DNA of 64,000 bases from Cyprinodon diabolis (taxonomy: Eukaryota; Chordata; Actinopteri; Cyprinodontiformes; Cyprinodontidae): the NCBI GenBank assembly GCA_030533445.1, contig CM060072.1, forward strand, positions 13,421,875 through 13,485,874. Reading direction: 5' to 3'. The position numbers and the translations under genes are program-made. Under the pieces are notes generated by a model. The model searched no databases. It was not told the origin of the DNA and saw only the letters and a list, made by a program, of their open reading frames with translations. Shown here one piece after another: positions 61,900 through 64,000 of this stretch. The stretch's first letter is position 1, and each line of letters starts with the position of its first letter.

Positions 61900-62054
61900 G
61901 TCGCCGGCAGAGTCAACAGGTGGTGTGACCATCGACGGTCAGCTGAACGAGGGAGACGCACAGCCTCCTCGCTCCCAGCTCCACAGCTGCTACGACCTGG
62001 ATGACCTGGATGTTGCCTGGCTGCAGCTAGTTAACCAGGAGTTCAGGCAGATGG
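61900..62054 (+). CDS. jade2: jade2 next coding exon (N-terminal region, before PHD1)
   Basis: The first base completes the Arg codon left open by the exon at 6810-6967 (AG|G). Then follow 51 codons from SPAESTGGVTIDG to LQLVNQEFRQM and one base of the next codon. The second half, YDLDDLDVAWLQLVNQEF, matches the conserved JADE block that precedes the first PHD finger. The first half is low in conservation and lacks the FIRPKKYI-type motif that JADE1 and JADE3 carry here, which supports JADE2. The acceptor is ctcttgttcttgtttcag (AG at 61898-61899) and the donor is gtgagc at 62055. The exon is far richer in GC than the flanking intron. The following exon, expected to continue with a PELDE-like helix, is not in the remaining 1.9 kb. 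Start methionine and catalytic or zinc-binding domains are not in this window. Confidence 0.92.
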
Positions 62055-64000
62055 GTGAGCGCTCACTTTAAACCAAATGATCAGCTGAGGATAATAATAA
62101 AGTACTATTACATCACATGTTTAGCTTTGGTTTAATCCAGCAAACAAAGGCATCTGGAAATATATCCGTTTTGCTTTTCCAGGTCTGGAAAACTACAGAA
62201 AAAAACAACCTTTTCAAACCTCTTTTCCTAACAAAGTCTTTAAGAAGAAAATCCTTTAACAAACATGGGGTATTCAAAATTATTTCAATTCAACATGCTT
62301 TACCTATGATTTGCGACATCCCACCTATTCTTTAACATGTTACCCATCAGTGTTCTTGTTTTTTAGTATCAACTAAATTCATGCTACAATATAAAGAAAA
62401 GTTATATAGAGAATTTTGGTCACTAGAAACCTTTAAATACACTTTGACCTGAATATGTGCTTCCTAAAATGTCTAAAACACCAAAAACAGAACAAAAAAA
62501 ACTGCTAAAATGTTTATTTCTTGAATATTTTACAAAGTTTAAATATAAATCCTAAAAAAAATGTACATCAAATAATTCACTTTCAGTTTAGGATACGTAC
62601 CCTGACAGGACTAATATTTATAGATTTAGAAAATAAGCGGATCTAAGTTAGTCCAGATGTAACAAAAGAGGTAAAGTTTCTCTATCCTCCCTTTTTAGTC
62701 TGCTGGATTTGTATAGAAATGTGCAGAATTCTCTAAAAACATCCTGATAAAAAATAGCTTCTGAAGTTCTAGATTTTGTAGGAACCCTGTTAAGGTTTTC
62801 ACTGTAATTATATTCAATCCCTGTTTATATTTTGCCTGTCTGGCATAAGCTCCAATCCTAAAATTTATGAATTAATCCTACATTTTACAACTGATACAAA
62901 GTCCTAGACGAACCCAAGACTTTGTTGTCTGAGATATCAAAGTGAGAAAGCTGTAAACTTGTTTACAGAGAGCTTATAGCTGTAGCTCTATGACAGAATG
63001 CAAGAATGCAGTAGTTCTCAAACCTGCTTTTCAATTATCAATGCTTTGCATATTGTAGGAGCCCTCTTGGTGCCACACCTGACTTATATTAATGAATGAT
63101 TAACCATTCATTGGAATGTAAATGTAAAATATGCAGGGCAGTAGGACAGTATGTGAGATGCAGGACTGAGAAACACTGACATAGTGCATGAAAAATATAA
63201 GCTTTTTACAATAAATTACTTCAAAAGGGAAACTTGTACATTATCTGGACAAATTACACATAATGATGTAATTCCAGTGTTTCACATATTTTTGTAATTA
63301 TTACAGAAAACATAAGCCTTAATTTCAGTTTCACTGGGAAACTGAGGATTTTTAAGCTTTACTGTCTGCCTTTACAGTACTGTAAATACAGTCACATCTT
63401 GTGGCTCCTTTTACATGATTGCATTATTCCAGAACGGCATTAGGCTAATCAGCCTGTGGTTCTACTGTCGTCTGCTCAGGGGAAATTGAAATCCAGCATG
63501 GTTTGATAGGTCATCTCCATTGTTGGGTCTTCTGTCTCATTTTCTTGACAGCACCCAATAGATTACCTATAGGGTTCAGCTCAGGCCAGTCTACTTGCCA
63601 GTGAAAATGAGATGCCTCTGGTTTTTGTCTTGGTTTAAGTACAAGTAAAGTGTCAAAGCTAATTTTTTGGTGGCTCTTGAACTACTGATACCAGCTGTGG
63701 TCTGTTCTTAGTCAATCTCCTGAAACCCTTAAATCAGCTTTGCTCCATAACCCTGTTGATGCTGCAGTTATCCCTGCTGCTTGTGCAATCTGCAGTTCAT
63801 GTTTTTCCCTCCCCTTAACTTTCTATTAATATGCTGATTTACAGTACTATCCTTATCCTCTTGTGTAGTAAATCTGCATAATATTAGTTTCCCTTTTGAA
63901 TAAAATAACCTAAAAAAAATGTTTTGATGGTATTCTTATTAGATGCAAAAATGTTATATTTAACTGAATGAATTATAGTTGAACTTCATCCTGTCTCCTT
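62055..64000 (+). other. jade2: start of the next jade2 intron
   Basis: The sequence after donor gtgagc is AT-rich with no JADE-like coding block. No transposon with readable ends was seen. The next exon must lie beyond the window. Confidence 0.75.

Noticed and set aside
62055..64000. Next jade2 exon near the window end
   Set aside because: No segment encodes the expected continuation into the first PHD finger between plausible splice sites.

Overview
This window is a piece of a vertebrate, almost certainly ray-finned fish, chromosome. It is AT-rich, has no dense bacterial-style coding, and carries fish-type repeats: several Tc1-like relics, hAT and piggyBac-type non-autonomous elements, tRNA-headed SINEs with (GGAT)n tails, a V-SINE-like copy and LINE 3' ends.

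Only one protein-coding gene can be supported. It runs on the + strand and is represented by two internal coding exons, 6810-6967 (158 bp) and 61900-62054 (155 bp), separated by an intron of about 54.9 kb. They join in phase (AG|G = Arg) and encode part of the N-terminal region, upstream of the PHD fingers, of a JADE-family chromatin protein. The residues around the junction fit JADE2 (PHF15) best. No earlier or later coding exon of the gene is visible, so the whole window lies inside jade2.

Layout: 1-6809 is the end of an upstream intron (piggyBac-type MITE at 715-1094, V-SINE-like copy near 2.15-2.39 kb, AT microsatellites at 5.25-5.46 kb). 6968-61899 is the giant intron, filled with transposon debris and long stretches of plain AT-rich DNA. 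The best-defined insertions, with target-site duplications I could read, are: a 524-bp TIR element (10681-11204), a 5'-truncated LINE flanked by a 15-bp duplication (39235-39716), a hAT element with a truncated BED finger ORF (44316-45160, 8-bp duplication with one mismatch), a second hAT element (49153-50310, perfect 8-bp duplication) and a solo LTR on the - strand (56708-57114, 5-bp duplication). 62055-64000 is the start of the next intron.

No new multi-gene system, CRISPR array, rRNA or functional tRNA gene was found. The most useful leads are splice-site-bounded candidate cassette exons in the giant intron (7608-7647 and 9676-9723), an array of three CACGTG boxes at exact 21-bp spacing (23994-24041), several uncharacterised dispersed repeat families with two or more copies in the window, and a few repeat-free stretches that could be conserved enhancers. 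Short open reading frames elsewhere look like chance or repeat-derived frames.
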